Assembly (NCBI GenBank): GCA_026770025.1
Contig: JAMXDE010000067.1
Coordinates: forward strand, 178,105-242,104
Direction of reading: 5' to 3'
DNA: 64,000 bases
From: Craspedostauros australis
Lineage: Eukaryota > Bacillariophyta > Bacillariophyceae > Mastogloiales > Achnanthaceae
Positions within the stretch are counted from its first letter, which is position 1. Every line of letters begins with the position of its first letter. The notes under the pieces were generated by a model. It searched no databases, was not told the DNA's origin, and saw nothing but the letters and a program-made list of their open reading frames with translations. Positions 1-12,444 of this stretch are shown here, piece after piece. Made by a program: the position numbers and the translations under genes.

Positions 1-3000
1 TCATCAGCGTTCGTGGTCTTTGCGTCAGCCTCTGCCTTTTCTTCCTCTTCTGGTTCGGCGTCAGCCTGAATCTCGGCCGAGGGCGCACCATCATCTGCAA
101 CTGCCGTGTCAGTAGTTTCATCTTGGGAATTTTCTGCCTTTTCTTCGTTTTCTTCTTGTTTCATCAGGAAAGGGCTTACAGAGATGTCAACTTCGATTCC
201 CATTTCTTGTTCCATGGCGGGTTCCGACAATTCGTCTGCGTTTGCCTCGCATCCAGAATCCACAGAACGGTTGGCCAAGATTTCGAAGTCGTCTTCGTCT
301 TCGTCATCTTCCTTCTTCTCTTCATCTTCCTCGGGCTTCGCCTCTTGGATTGGGGCGGGAACTTCAGCGACGGGGGTTTCTGCGGTCGGGGCGGAAGGTA
401 CCACAGTTGCAACCGCAGCGGGGGCTGCCGGCCCAAGTTCTTTTTCGTCGTCGTCTTCATCATCGGATGATCTGGTCTCGATGAACGCCCAAGCAAACTC
501 ATCGTCGGACTCTTCGTCTTCCTCTTCGATAGTGTCGAGGTTCCTGTTCATGTCCTCCTCTGCCTTTTCGAGGGTCATGTTGTTGATGCGATCAAAGAAT
601 TTCTGTAGAAGAGTAATGTAGCAAGGAGCAAGCACAATTCGATGTAGAAAAAGCAAGGAGGCGGAGAAAGAACAAGAAGGACGATTGTTCGATGAGGGCG
701 GAGCAGGCCAAAGTCAAACTTTTCAAAGAATAAGGAATGTATTGCACCAAGCTGGGCCGATCATATGCGTAGTGGACAAATGCAACCAGCTACAGTCCAC
801 ACGACAAGACGCTCCAAGCTGCCAACACTGAGTGCAGAATGAGAAGCAGTCCATTTCCAATCCATCGCCCGCAAAGACTGCTCCGATGAGCCCGTTCGTA
901 CCTTGCCTCTCACGAGCGCGTATATGAGAGTGATGTTGGTGTGGTACTGATAGTGGATGATCGTGTTGAAGGTTTGCAAGAGGTGCTCCAGGTACCGGCG
1001 GGCCTCCGCGGCATCATCTTCCTGGTACAGGTATTTGTGCTTGGAGAATTCGCCGAAGATGGTGATCAATTTCATGGCGGTTGTGAGGCTCATGTTGCAC
1101 CAATACGGCGAGATGTTCTGGATGATGGTGAGGAAACCCTCGTACAGGGGTTGGAGTTTGGGGTGACCATCCATCATGCAGTTCCACATCGTGTTTGCGA
1201 TCAGATCATGCTGGGCACCGGAGGTGTTTGGCAGATCCGTGGGGAGTTGGACGGTGGTGGGTTCGCGCAACGCCATGCCAAATGCGCGTTCGCTGCTCAA
1301 TTTGAGCAGGATGAAGGTGCAGAGGTGGACCATGTTGCTGCGGCTGGGGTCCTTGCGCGCTCCATTCATGAGGTAACAGATGGGGATGAGGAGTTCGTTC
1401 ACATCGCGTTGGTTGAGGACGTACGGCAGGAACAATGGGTTTTCCTCCATCGCCTTCCAGAGGAGGATGACCAATTCTTGGAAGCAATTGACCGTGGCGG
1501 CCGATGTAGGAAGGAAAGAGGCTTCAACCTCGTACGAAGTCTTGAGCAGACGCAAGAAACCGTCGTAGAGGAAACTGAGCTCGTTTTCCGTGTCGAGGCG
1601 CGCAAGCAGGGTGCGGTGGATATTGAAACCCTCCTCTTCGGCCTTGCAGTTCTCGACGACGGGGCCTGTGATGCCGTAGATCTGCTCGCAGGATCCTGGC
1701 AGTCCCCAATCGAGGAGAATGCAAAGGAACTGGGCGGATGTTTCAATGAGCTTGACGTGGCTGTCCCTGATCTCAGCCGATGTTGAATAGATGAAGGACT
1801 TGTACATGGCTGGGTCGAAGCCGAAGACAGTGTTCATGAGAGAGTAGAAGAGACTGCTGGCATGTGGGGTGTTCGTTGCCGTGAGCAACGACAGCCATCT
1901 CGATGATGTTGGGTCGTAGTGCTCCGCCGTGCAGTAGATCGGTCCGCAACAAGCGGACATGAGCATTCGCAAGACCTCCATGCGTCGCCTGTCGTACTTG
2001 CGGCGTGAAGGCAACGTCTCGTCAACCTCGACAGCCTTCGTCGATCCGTCGCTCGTCTTGCTGTAGTCATGGCTCTTCGGCGGGGCGCATCCTTCCACAA
2101 GCAAACCGGCAGCCCAGATTTCCGATGGTTCATCCGGTTGCAGCGGAAGGCCGTCATCTACGAAGGTCATCGCATAGTCATCCTCTGGCTTGAGGGCGGC
2201 GAACTCCGGCCGATCGTCGCACCGTTGCTTGAATCGCAAGATGTGGGTCTGCAATTCTTCCTCGTCAAACTCAACGCCAAATCCTCGCAGGAAGAGCATC
2301 TCCATCGCAGCATGGACGATGAGGACTGCAATTGGTTCGTCATCCATGTTGTCCACCACTGCAGCTGCTTCCTCGTCTGCCGCAACGCCAGGTTTGGAAA
2401 TGGTGTCGTCACCTGCATCCGACATGGCCGTGTCGAGCGTCATGCCAATGACGGCGTCTTCTTCTTCCGACTTGGGGCCAGTTGTGTCTGGGATGCCCCA
2501 GCAGAAGAGCTCCACGTTCTCATCGACATCTTCCAAGTCCTCTGAGATGCGTTGCGATGTGGTGCAATGCGATTTTATGTGCACATGTGTTTTGTCGGTC
2601 GGGTTGGTTGGTTAGTTGATTAATGAATTGGCATAGCATAGCATAGCATAGCATGGAGCAGAGTGGGTCGACGAAGTATCGAGATGCACGGACAGAAAGG
2701 GAGATGGGCATGGAGTGGGTATGATGCGTGAGCTGATGAGCGAAGTAGAGCAGATGAAATGACAAGCACAGACGCGGAGGTGGTATTGGCAGAACTTACC
2801 TTTTTCGAGGATGATAGGCAGCATGCGCGTGACAACACGCACGCAGTTGAGGACCTGCTCGAAGAACTTCTCCTCTGGAGTGTGCGAGATCTGGCACATC
2901 TGCGCTGTGGCCTGAGACACCATCACACAGAGGTTCTCAAAGTGTTCCTCCCGCAACGTCCTCGCAAGTTCGGGACGGATGAGCTCGTAGATGTCATTGG

Positions 3001-3118
3001 TGCTGGTGTTGATCGTCCAGAGCTGATCCCAGAACTTCTCATCATCCGGGCTCACATCGGTTTCCACCAGAGTGGTCACCGCGGCCTGGAATTTCTGACG
3101 TGAGAATGATGCTCCCAT
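1..3118 (-). CDS. HID1: HID1 (dymeclin-superfamily) protein, 3' end beyond window
   Basis: Three exons read leftward: 3118-2800, 2541-902 and 602 to the window edge, so the C-terminus is missing. The donors GTAAGT (at 2799) and GTACGA (at 901) and the acceptors CTCAG and CTACAG keep the frame. The start reads MGASFSRQKF, so Gly2 could be N-myristoylated, as in known HID1. The N-terminal pattern (FWDQLW, REEHFENL, LNCVRVVTRMLP, ELFCWG) and later segments (SLMNTVFGFDP, TIIHYQYHTN, ALVRGKKFFDRI) match the HID1 family, which acts at the trans-Golgi in dense-core vesicle sorting. The last exon is an extended Glu/Asp/Ala-rich tail, richer than I would expect for the family. Family assignment is from remembered patterns, not a search. 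Intron 1 carries a GCATA pentamer run (about 2632-2655). Confidence 0.82.
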
Positions 3119-6100
3119 GGTGCTTCAGTTGGTTGCGTTGCGTCGGTGGTCTTCGCCTATATTTGCTTGAAGTCGCCTGGCTGTGTCTGACTATGCCTTA
3201 CTATGCCTGATGTTGATTTGTCTTCTTGAACGGCGGCGAGATGCTCTGTCAGAAGCTAACCGACCGTGAGTCTCTTTGTGATGTACAACCACTCTTCACT
3301 CTTCGATGAGCACTCTGCACAAGATCAGAGATGAGCGACGCGAGTGTGTTGTGTCGTTGTGTTGCTGTCAATACACAAGAGGATATAGGAGAGCAAACAG
3401 AACAGAGTGGGTGCGGAATTGCTTGCAAGGTCGTTCCGAAGTTGTTGTATGAGTGGAACGTATCCGTTGGATGATGGTGTCCGTAGTCGTACGTATTGTA
3501 GGCCGTACAGTACCATACACGTATAGTACACAGTTGCAACCACAATTCACATGTATCGCAGGACAGCTGCGAGAATCAGTATGTTGCTGAAGCTGCGACT
3601 TGCTCTGATGTGCACACAGAACAAATGAAACTCGCACAGGATCTTGTGTCCGTGCTATTCCTATCGTGGAGTGCGAGATGATTTGGCGAGAGGGATAGTG
3701 CGCGCTTGTGGTCTCGTGGCTGGACTGTTTAGAATCGTACGAATGTGTTGCTGCGCCCAAGTTCAACCGCTGATGGGGTGCTCAATAAATGACGAGGTTG
3801 CGGAAGGAAGCACACAGAAAGCACGGAGATTGGTCGAGAGGCTTCACATCTCGCCTCACCCATCGATCCGTTTGGTTTGAAGTGGGTGCATGTGTTTAGA
3901 TATATATATTATATTAAGTGCGTAATATATTTAATCATCCTGAGAGCCGTTGAGAATGCCAATACATGTGGCGAAAGAAACATGTGCTCGTAAATTCTCA
4001 GCGTGGACCAACCAATCATAAACGGACAGTTATTAGAGCCGACTATCTGGTCTATGATATTAACGGACTGAATTTAATTGTTAATACATGAGTTATGTAT
4101 TTCACCGTGCCTTCTTGCAACATGTTGAATTTCCTGTTTGCGCTGCACTGTTCTGTGTTGTCGATCCACAGAAAGAGAGCGCTCTACTCTACTTTACTTA
4201 CTTTACTTTACTTTACTCGGCTCTATTCCATTCCGGAATACCGGACGTTCGGTACCATGACCACTCGTATGTTGGAAGCGGAAGGATGTTAGACCATAGA
4301 TATGAGCACAAAGCTCCGGTGATCCATGCTCTGCTCAAAGGTGCTGTTCCATACATATTGTGCCCTCAATATCTCCATCACGTGGCCTCATGATACGCCG
4401 CGAGTATCACAGCTTCGGAGAGGTGCAAGCGCCATGCACTCCTTCTTAGCGACGTGGCTGGAGCCAGCTGGAGCTGGGCACATGTGCAAATGAGTAGGCC
4501 GCGGGTGTCTGCGATCGTTGATCTCGCTGCTGCTGCACCTGAACCGGATCATGAGCGGAGCCAAAGTCGAAACGGAGTACGGGTACGTGAGGTTAGATCG
4601 ACCAAAGTTTCAAACAGCTTTCGTCAAGTGCACCCTCTTGCGACACCACTCCGGGTACGCGCGCAGCGGTCGGTTCATAGTACGTACCCGTAGCTCTGCA
4701 ATAACAGAAGCAGTCACCGCCATTTCCTGCGCGGTGATGGAGTAAGCTCTCTCTCTCTCTTTTTCAGAAAGTGATGTGATATGGTCCGCTGCAGAGTATC
4801 ACAACCAGCGCACCATACAGCTCTACGATAGAGAGTAGATCATAGTGGAGTACGCAGGCAAATGTGACTTGGACATTCACAACGATCACCAACGTTCAAC
4901 AGCAACACCGCCACCCACCGGATTCCAGCGCCCGAACCTTTCATGTCGCTGGCATCATCGACATGGTCAAGCACGGTTGCGTTTCATCTTCTCTATCCAT
5001 CACCGTTCGCCTTGCTCTCACTTTCCTGCCAAGCTGCAGCCGCCGCCATCGCCGTTTGTATTTCCCATCATCCGATTCTCGAAGATCCTTGGTGGACCAG
5101 CGACTGTTTGGTATGATGAGTATCGTTTGTTTGATGGTCGTGATCGCAATCTCACTCCTGCTTTCACTTGGGCGAGTATGGTGTTATACCTTGCATGCTC
5201 TTCATGCCTTGTGTTGTTGTCTTGTGTTGTTTTTGATTTGATGTGTGTGGACCTGTGCAAACAAGTATAGTAGCCTGAATCCACCGTAAATTGTGATGTG
5301 GTTGAGGTCGTGCATGCTGCCTCCAATAACGTCACGACACAACGGCGACGCGTTTGCGAATCGTGATATCGTTCCACGCAGTGTGACGATGTGCCACAAA
5401 GCGCCACGTTATCCCTTCGGGCCATGTCGCGTGCGCGCCGGTCGACGAGCGAGTCGTGATTTAAAAACGATTGGATGGATCGATCGACGAATATCAATCG
5501 GGACTGGATGTATTCTGACATGTGTGTGCATTGTTCATGGTTAGTTTGTGTGGATCACGAATGTGATCGTGGCCGGCTTTGGTTGGTTGGTGTGTTGTTG
5601 TGCTTGTGCGAGCGTGTAACGTACGCGAGCGTGTACGTTGGCGTGTACGTTGGCGTGTGCGCAAGCGTGTTGTGTTGGTGTTGTCCCGCGCTTTTCTGGG
5701 CTGTTGGGATTGTTCCTTGTTGTTTTCTCTTTTTATCGCTTGTTCTGTGTTGTCGTGGTTGGAGAAGTGGGGAAAATGGTGAGATGGAAGAAAACAGAAG
5801 GATGAAAGAGAGGAAGAAGAAGCGAATAAGAGGAAGGAGGAAGGAAGGAGCAAGTTGGCTGCACCTTTCATGCCAAACCATTCATCCCATCTTCGACTTT
5901 GATTGCACTTGCGCTCGCACTCGCACTTCGATTGTGATTGTGATTGTAGTTGGAGGTGTGGCTGAAAGTGTCGCCGTGCACATCCCCAGTGTTCCCACCA
6001 CTCCACCAAACTCCCAATTCATCCATCGTTCCATCATTCCATCGTTCCATCATTCCATCGTTCCATCAACATCCCAAGAAGAGTTCCTCTTTTGGCATCC

Positions 6101-6389
6101 AACAGAAGCCTGGGATTGGAGGCATCGCAACCATTGCTCTTTCCTCCCCTCCACATCCACGTACATATACATCTACACACACGCATACATATACACATAC
6201 CCTAGAGTATGGATGAGTTGAAGTGCACGAGTACAGAGTAGACGATAAAGACGAGGGGCAACAGACAATATAGAGCTTCCTCTGCGAGTACTCTGCGAGT
6301 ACTCTGTCCTACAAGCAGACCAGACTGAACTACATACAACAGATCACAGCAGATCACAACAGATCAGATCAACAAACCCAAGCTGAAAG
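3119..6389. other. Intergenic region, no gene recognised
   Basis: 3.3 kb between the divergent HID1 and cyclin genes. No open frame here looks like protein. It holds AT-rich DNA at 3898-3935, a TACTT run at 4190-4217, a CT run at 4746-4760, a repeated GCGTGTACGTTG unit at about 5624-5665, and a tandem repeat of alternating GTTCCATC and ATTCCATC at about 6026-6069. The promoters of both flanking genes should lie here, but I see no certain core element. Confidence 0.6.
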
Positions 6390-7338
6390 ATGTGGTTGGA
6401 CAAGCTTCTGGGGTCGCTGCCATCCCGGTCACCGCAGCAGCAGTCGTACTTGGGCGATCTCGTCGATATTGGTGTGGATGAAGGCATGGCAATTGACATT
6501 GACATAGATGCTGATATAGATGCTGACATAGATACTGACGCTGATGTGGATGATAGGGGAGATTGGGACGCCCATCATCGTCATCGCCATCGTCATCATG
6601 GGAATCAACATCGGCATCAACATCGTCATCAACAGTACCATGGATACCAATATGAGCAACAAACTCAAGCGGGGCGTATGCACCATGGTGGACAGGACAA
6701 ACGCAGGAAGGAGGTGCCTGCCAAGTATGCTAGGGAAGCAGCAGCAGCAGCAGCAGAAGCAGAAGCAACACTGCCAGCAAAAACCGCAGCAGTCACAGCA
6801 ACGGCTTCAGTGTCGGCGTCGGCATCGGCAGCACTCCCGATCTCCATGGAAGAATCGAAGGAGATGACGAAGTTCCGATTCTTGCAGTGCTTCCTCTTCG
6901 ACATGAACTTCCACCAACCAATGTCAGAGGGTCTTTTCCATTCCCACTCACATTCGCATCTGGACTCTGAAGTGCGAGGATATGAACAAGCAGAGTCAAG
7001 GGCAGATGCACATCCTGATTCACATGCAGATACGGATGGAGATGCATCGTCGCAATACAGCCAACAGCATGAACATGAATATGTGCATGAATATGTACAT
7101 GAACGGGGCCAAGCGCAAAGACACGAACGTCAAGGTGGAACTGATCAAAGACGTCAGCGCGGGCACCAGCATGAAGCACACATTGGTGTCAAGTCGGGTA
7201 TCAGACAGAGATCGGAACATGCCGTCCACAGCCAACGTGTTGATTACTCGCATCTCCCGAATCATGCGCATCATGCACGCCACGCACACCATCCACAACA
7301 GAAGCACCACCACTACCAACAACAGCAACAGCAGCAGC

Positions 7339-7370
<32 letters not shown>

Positions 7371-10300
7371 CCGCGGCGATCACAGGTAAACGCGACCGCA
7401 TCTCCAGTGTACCTATCGCACTCCGGTGATCCATCCTTGTCGTTTTCGTCGTCGTCGTGCTCTTCGTCTTCGCTCCTTGGGTATCGGCAAGTCATGAAAC
7501 AGCAAGATGCGGCAACCAGATCCCGCTCGAGCAACAACAGCAACGGTGCTGTGCATGGCGATGGAATCCCGAATCGGCAAGCCACTAACAGGGACAGCCG
7601 TCTTCCAACGAATGGTCGTGTTGCCAGTGGCGACAGAAGGAACAACAACAGCAGCAGCAACAGATCCAGCGGAAATGATGGTGGTGCTGGAGCTGGAAGT
7701 ATTGACTGTTCGAGCGCGGTTGTCGACTCACCCCATGATGCTTCCGCTCGTTCTCACAGGCAAGACCATGATCCAACCCACAACCTTCATCATCATCATC
7801 ATCATCAGCATCGTCAACAGCAGCAGAATCATCAACGGCAGTATCAACAGCACCATCATCAGCAGCATCAGCAGAATCAGCAACAGATGCAATATCTGCA
7901 CCATCTACAACACGCACGACAATACCAGGCACACCAGCAACATCAACAACAACATCACATACATCAGCAACAGATGTACCAACAGCACTATTCTCCTCGT
8001 CAACCTGTTCCTTCTCACCACCCACATCAGCATCACCACCAACACCAACATTCCAGCACCCACATCAACCCACAACGTGACCAACGTGACCAACGTGGCC
8101 AACGTGATCAACATAACCAACGCAACCAAAACAAGAACCAACCATACAAACTGGCACTCAACAAGCAACCCTTCGCGCCACCTCCTCTCCCGCCACAACA
8201 CCTGGTCGATTCGTGGAGGGCGACCATCGATCCTCGCACTCATCGAGAATACTTCTACAACACGCATACCAATCACACACAATGGAACAAACCGCATGAG
8301 CTCGTGGCCGTGGAGGAGTATCAGAGGTGGGAGAAGCGGCAGCGCGATCTGCACTTCTTCCAGCAGATGGAGTATCGCCTGCTGTCTCACATAGCTCACG
8401 GGAAGTCTTGGATCCCTCAGGAAACGATCGCACCGCAGAAGCCATCGAGCGTGAGCAGCAAGCGCAATCAAGGACAGGTCGAAGGGGTTTCCGAATACGA
8501 ATACTCGCACGAGAGATCGCTCGAAGCACAGTACAAGAGACCTGGGCGTGGAAATGAACATGAACGTGGAAATGGACACAAACGTGGACGTGGACGGGAA
8601 GAGCTTCGACATCATCAGCAAGATGGTGTTGACGGTGCAGATGCCACCTCCCATAGTCATGCAAGGTATTCGACCACGAGGGGAGGTAGACAAGAAACAG
8701 TGAGCACTGCAACACGACAGCAGAGAGAGTATGCGGAGATGAGAAATGGCGGAGGGGAGGTATCGTCGTCGTCATCATCATCATCGTCGCCATCGCCATC
8801 TTTGACGAACAAGAAAGTGCGACCGAAGTATGTGAGGATATCAACAAACAACCAAGCAAAAGACAGCAATAGCAACAGTGACATCGATACCGACATCGAT
8901 ACCGACACCGGAACTGGCACTGGCACACGCAGTGGCAGAAAAAGCAATGGCCGTGATGGCAATCGAAAGAAAGAGAGGAGGGAGAGGAGAAGACAGAGAG
9001 AACAGGGTCCTCGAATTCGCACGATCTCAGGCATGGACCTTTCTGTGCTTGCGGAATTGCAACGTTCAGAACCGCACCTGCAAGTGCATCCACGACAGAC
9101 ACACCAACAACAGAGGCAACAGCAGAGGCAACAGCAACAGCCACGAAAGAGACCGGGTCAGGCTCCACAACGCAAAGACAGGCATGGTCGCCAAACACAA
9201 CCACACCAACAACGACCACAGAGTGCGAGCCAGGACCCACAGCTCATCAATCACAAGGAACCGCAGTCCAAGGAGCGGAATGAGAACCAAGAGACGAGGA
9301 TCCGACCTCCACTCCCATCTCCATCATTGGGAGCGAATGGTCACGATGACGGCCGGCGTAATATCCAAACCAGTCCCAACACCGTTCTCACCGCTAGTGC
9401 CGCTGTCGATGGCACTTCCGATGTCGATGTCGATACCGCGAAAGCACAAATCGCAGCAGCCGCATCGGTATCAGTACCGGTACCAGTGCCGGCATCTATG
9501 GAAGGAATGAACGCCACAAACGCGGACACATCGCAGTGGGAAGGTCAGAGGCGGATGCGTCATGTCCGACGCAACACAGGAGATGGCAACATCAACATTG
9601 GGCCTTCCATGGTCAATCCAGACATCGATGCCACTATCAAGTGTGTGTGTGGCGTCTACAGGGCTCACATCGTGCAGTCCGTCCAAGCCATGGAATCGAA
9701 CGAGGTTTTCGCTCCTGCGTCTGCGTCTGCGTCTGCGCCCTCATTGACACACGCGTCTACATCCGTGTCTACATCCGCAGGTAGCGATCCTCGTTCATCT
9801 CAACCCTCAGGCAGATCAACAACAAGAGGAGGACAAGCAGCAGCCAGGACAGCTACGACCACAGAAATGGCAGCGGCAGGGGCAGGGGTAGCGACATCGT
9901 CGAGGTTGGGAGCAGGAGAAGCCAAGACCGAGATTGTGGTGGACTATCGATCGCCGGACTCGGTTGTGTCAGTGAATCCTGCCCATGCCAGTACATCAGC
10001 GCGTTCACTGGTTGCGGCTGACCCGTTTGCTCACATCTTCTCTGATCATCCACAGCCTCAATCTCAGCTTCAGCATCGCCACTACCACCGCCAGCAGCAG
10101 CAGCAGCAACAGTATCGACAACAGCAACAACAGCAGCAACCGAAATCTCACCATCATACTGGGAAGTACAACAACCGTGCTGTGGATGCGAACATTGCTA
10201 CATGTAACAGCGGCACTGGCGTCAACACTGCCAGTGGCAGCAACAGCAGAAGCAACATCCCAACACTCGATCACATCATCGACTTCTACACCAAGCTGTT

Positions 10301-11318
10301 CCGCAGAACGAAGATGGAGCAGGACACCATCATCATGACGCTGATCTATGTGGAGCGGCTGAAGAAGAGGACGAACGGGACGCTCGCACTCAATCCCTCC
10401 AACTGGAAGTCGATTCTGGTGTCGTGCATGGTGCTGGCGAGCAAGGTGTGGGACGATCTGTCCATGTGGAACGTGGATTTTTCGAACATCTTTGTTGCAT
10501 CTGGCATCGACGGTAGCATGGGCGTTGGTCGTGCCGATTCCACCAATGCTAACGCCTGTACAAACACAAATGGAAATGGAAGAGCTGGTACCAGCGTGGG
10601 AACCAGCACAGACCTCAGCAACGCCGACGCGCGTCGGCAACAAGAGCGTCAGAACATGCTGTTGGAGGCCGCCTGGAATTCTGGTGACAGCACGTTCCTG
10701 AGGTCCATGACGCTGATGAGGGTGAATCAGCTGGAACTGGCGTTGTTGCAGAGCCTGCATTTCGACGTTCGCGTCCCAGCAAGCGAGTATGCGAAATATT
10801 ACTTCTTGATTCGCAGTCTGTTGATGCGCGGTGGCTTGCTATCGTCATCATCCATGTCCCAGCCTGGATCGATGTCGTCGATGTCTTCCATACCATCAAC
10901 GTCACCGTCAACATTAACATCAACATCAATGCTATCAGCCTCATCAGTGAAACCTTCGAAGATGGGATGGAATAATGGCACAACGAAGGATGGAAATCGT
11001 GTCCATCAAGGAATGGACGAAGGAGAAGAAGCGAGACACTTCTTGAGGATGGAGAGCAAGACGAACAACTACCAGCAATCGATGATGTCGTCAATTCCAT
11101 CGATGCCAACTGACGCAACAAGTGTGAGCGTGAGTGTGAGGGGGAGTCAGCTTCGTCCATGGCCGTGGTCAAGCTCAATCACGAGCACACAAGAAGCACC
11201 ATCAGGTGCGGGCACACATCAAGGTGCATCGGGTGCGCGCCGTGAAGCGGGAACACGTCACCGTCGGTCCAGGAGCATGGACGGATCTCAATGTCAGTGG
11301 CTGTCATCACTGTCATGA
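6390..11318 (+). CDS. WW-domain and cyclin (cyclin Y/PHO80-like) protein with long Gln/His tracts
   Basis: A single uninterrupted frame of 1642 codons from ATG at 6390. Residues 1-600 are low complexity: Asp-Ile repeats near 30-55, Ala-rich, then poly-Gln and poly-His. A WW domain sits at about 603-637 (first Trp in DSWRATIDP, then REYFYN, second Trp in TQWNKP). The cyclin box lies at about 1292-1480 (HIIDFYTKLFRRTKM, CMVLASKVWDDLSMWN, VNQLELALLQSLHFDV, SEYAKYYF), the signature of cyclin Y/PHO80-like cyclins that activate a CDK; a Ser/Asn-rich insert splits the box. The tail is Ser/Met-rich. The WW domain could bring Pro-rich partners to the CDK; that is inference. The frame stays open through thousands of bases of repeats, which argues for selection on it. 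Confidence 0.8.
7318..7372 (+). repeat. CAA/CAG microsatellite encoding poly-Gln
   Basis: A run of CAA and CAG codons inside the WW-cyclin gene encodes about 18 consecutive Gln residues. The mixture of CAG and CAA at its 5' side and pure CAA at its 3' side suggests ongoing slippage in the pure part. Other Gln/His tracts follow at about 7785-8060 and 10095-10140. Confidence 0.9.
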
Positions 11319-11660
11319 TGACGATTATGATGACAATTTGATGACGATGGCCCTGACGCTGGTTGCGACTGCGACTGCAGTCCTCCATGGTTGCATACGG
11401 TTTGGTTTGATGCCACCGATACGGCCGTACGTGCGTGAAATGTAGAATAGTGAGAGTAGCATGGCGAACGCAGGTGCAAGTACTCTATGATGGTTTACGA
11501 TCTATTATACATACTCCTGATAACAGAGTTACGCTACGGTTGTCTGTGATGCTCCGACGGGTAGAGTACTCTATTCTATTCCACAATACCCACTGGATTC
11601 CGCGACTGCAGGTGACTGGGAAGTGTCCGACGAGTAATCGAGCGATAGAGCGCCACAGAG
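11319..11660. other. Short intergenic stretch before the LINE remnant
   Basis: 342 bp between the stop of the cyclin gene and the left target-site duplication of the truncated LINE. I see no gene in it. Confidence 0.6.
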
Positions 11661-11677
11661 TATGTATGATACATCAT
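11661..11677. repeat. Target-site duplication, left copy
   Basis: TATGTATGATACATCAT, identical over 17 bases to the copy at 12428-12444. The two copies bracket the LINE remnant exactly: one lies at its truncated 5' end, the other right after its TTA tail. The site is itself largely palindromic (ATGTATGATACAT). Confidence 0.9.
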
Positions 11678-12427
11678 GCGGTTGCAACAGGCGATGTCGG
11701 AGCAGAAGGCGATAGGGTGGGGAATGATGGTGCGAGGTCGGTGGTCCACGAAGTGGCAGAGAATTCAGGAATGCACGATGGAGGTCCGCGGCCAGCCGGG
11801 AAGGCCGGCCAATTGGATTGCGAGAGCCATGGTAGGGCTATGGGAAGTTCGGCGGAAGGCGTGGATGACATACAGCAAGTACTACACGAAAGTGAGCAGG
11901 CGGCAGCGGTGGCCAAAGTGTCTCAGAAGGCTGCGGATGCAGTAAGAGACGAGTGGCGCCATGGAGTACGAGGGATCAAAGGTGACGACACCAGGCTGCT
12001 GACCCACACAACGGAGGCAGCGGTTCGAGCACAATCGGCAGAGGACCAAATGTTGTGGGTGCGTCATGCACGGGCAGCCCGGCAAGCAGGGTTGCAGCGG
12101 AGTACGGGCGACCTGATTCAGCAACAGCGAAAGCGGAAGGAATATGCGACGAGGCAGGATATGGCAGGTCGCCGGGTTCGGCAGCGGCGCCTTTCGCGAT
12201 GACAGAAAAAGAGAGTGAAGTGCACGATGGCGAGAGCTGATTGCCCAGTGCGGTATGTTTTATGGCCTGTGGAATTGGCAACCCTGCGGTAGACCCAGGA
12301 GTGAGAGATCTAGGTAGGTCGTTCGAGCGCAGCCGGCCCGTCCGGGTTCGCTGTATGCCAGTGACGTTAAAGCTTTCGAGGCGACCCTCGTATGAGGGGA
12401 TAATCTGTGCGTTATTATTATTATTAT
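11678..12427 (+). mobile_element. 5'-truncated non-LTR retrotransposon (element C)
   Basis: About 750 bp holding only the last part of a LINE ORF2 and its 3' UTR. The frame from 11678 reads IGWGMMVRGRWSTKWQRIQE, NWIARAMVGLWEVRRKAW, and after a frame change near 11880 continues as LHESEQ, RDEWRHGVRG, RLLTHTTE, EDQMLWVRHARAAR up to the stop at 12202. It aligns by eye with the C-terminal end of element B ORF2 (IGWDKMVLGRWSRQWRQIQE, KAIRGLWDVRWAAW, LLTNTSEE, EQLAWVRHVVAAR). The 225-bp 3' UTR has nearly the length of that of element B (222 bp) and ends in a TTA run at 12412-12430. Flanked by a perfect 17-bp duplication, so this is a bona fide insertion; the frame change makes it a dead copy. Confidence 0.9.
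12348..12398 (+). other. Three stem-loops in the 3' UTR of element C
   Basis: Stem 1 at 12348-12364 (TCGCT, loop, AGTGA), stem 2 at 12372-12382 (GCTT, TCG, AGGC), stem 3 at 12385-12398 (CCCTC, GTAT, GAGGG), followed 13 bases later by the TTA tail. The same three stems stand at the same places in element B with different but still pairing bases, so the RNA fold, probably the recognition site of the reverse transcriptase, seems to be what is kept. Confidence 0.75.
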
Positions 12428-12444
12428 TATGTATGATACATCAT
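12428..12444. repeat. Target-site duplication, right copy
   Basis: Second copy of TATGTATGATACATCAT, directly after the TTA tail of element C; its first TAT may be shared with the tail, so the true duplication is 14-17 bp. Confidence 0.9.

Noticed and set aside
761-3118. PP6 regulatory subunit (SAPS) identity for the first gene
   Set aside because: The first impression was helical-repeat SAPS, but the MG start, FWDQLW, LNCVRVVTRMLP and FCWG patterns fit HID1 better.
6021-6070. CRISPR-like short repeats
   Set aside because: The GTTCCATC/ATTCCATC units are directly adjacent without spacers; it is a simple tandem repeat in a eukaryotic genome.
5475-6221. 248-codon open frame upstream of the cyclin gene
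   Set aside because: Composition is irregular with His/Ser/Tyr simple repeats from microsatellites and no domain; it probably is leader or promoter DNA.
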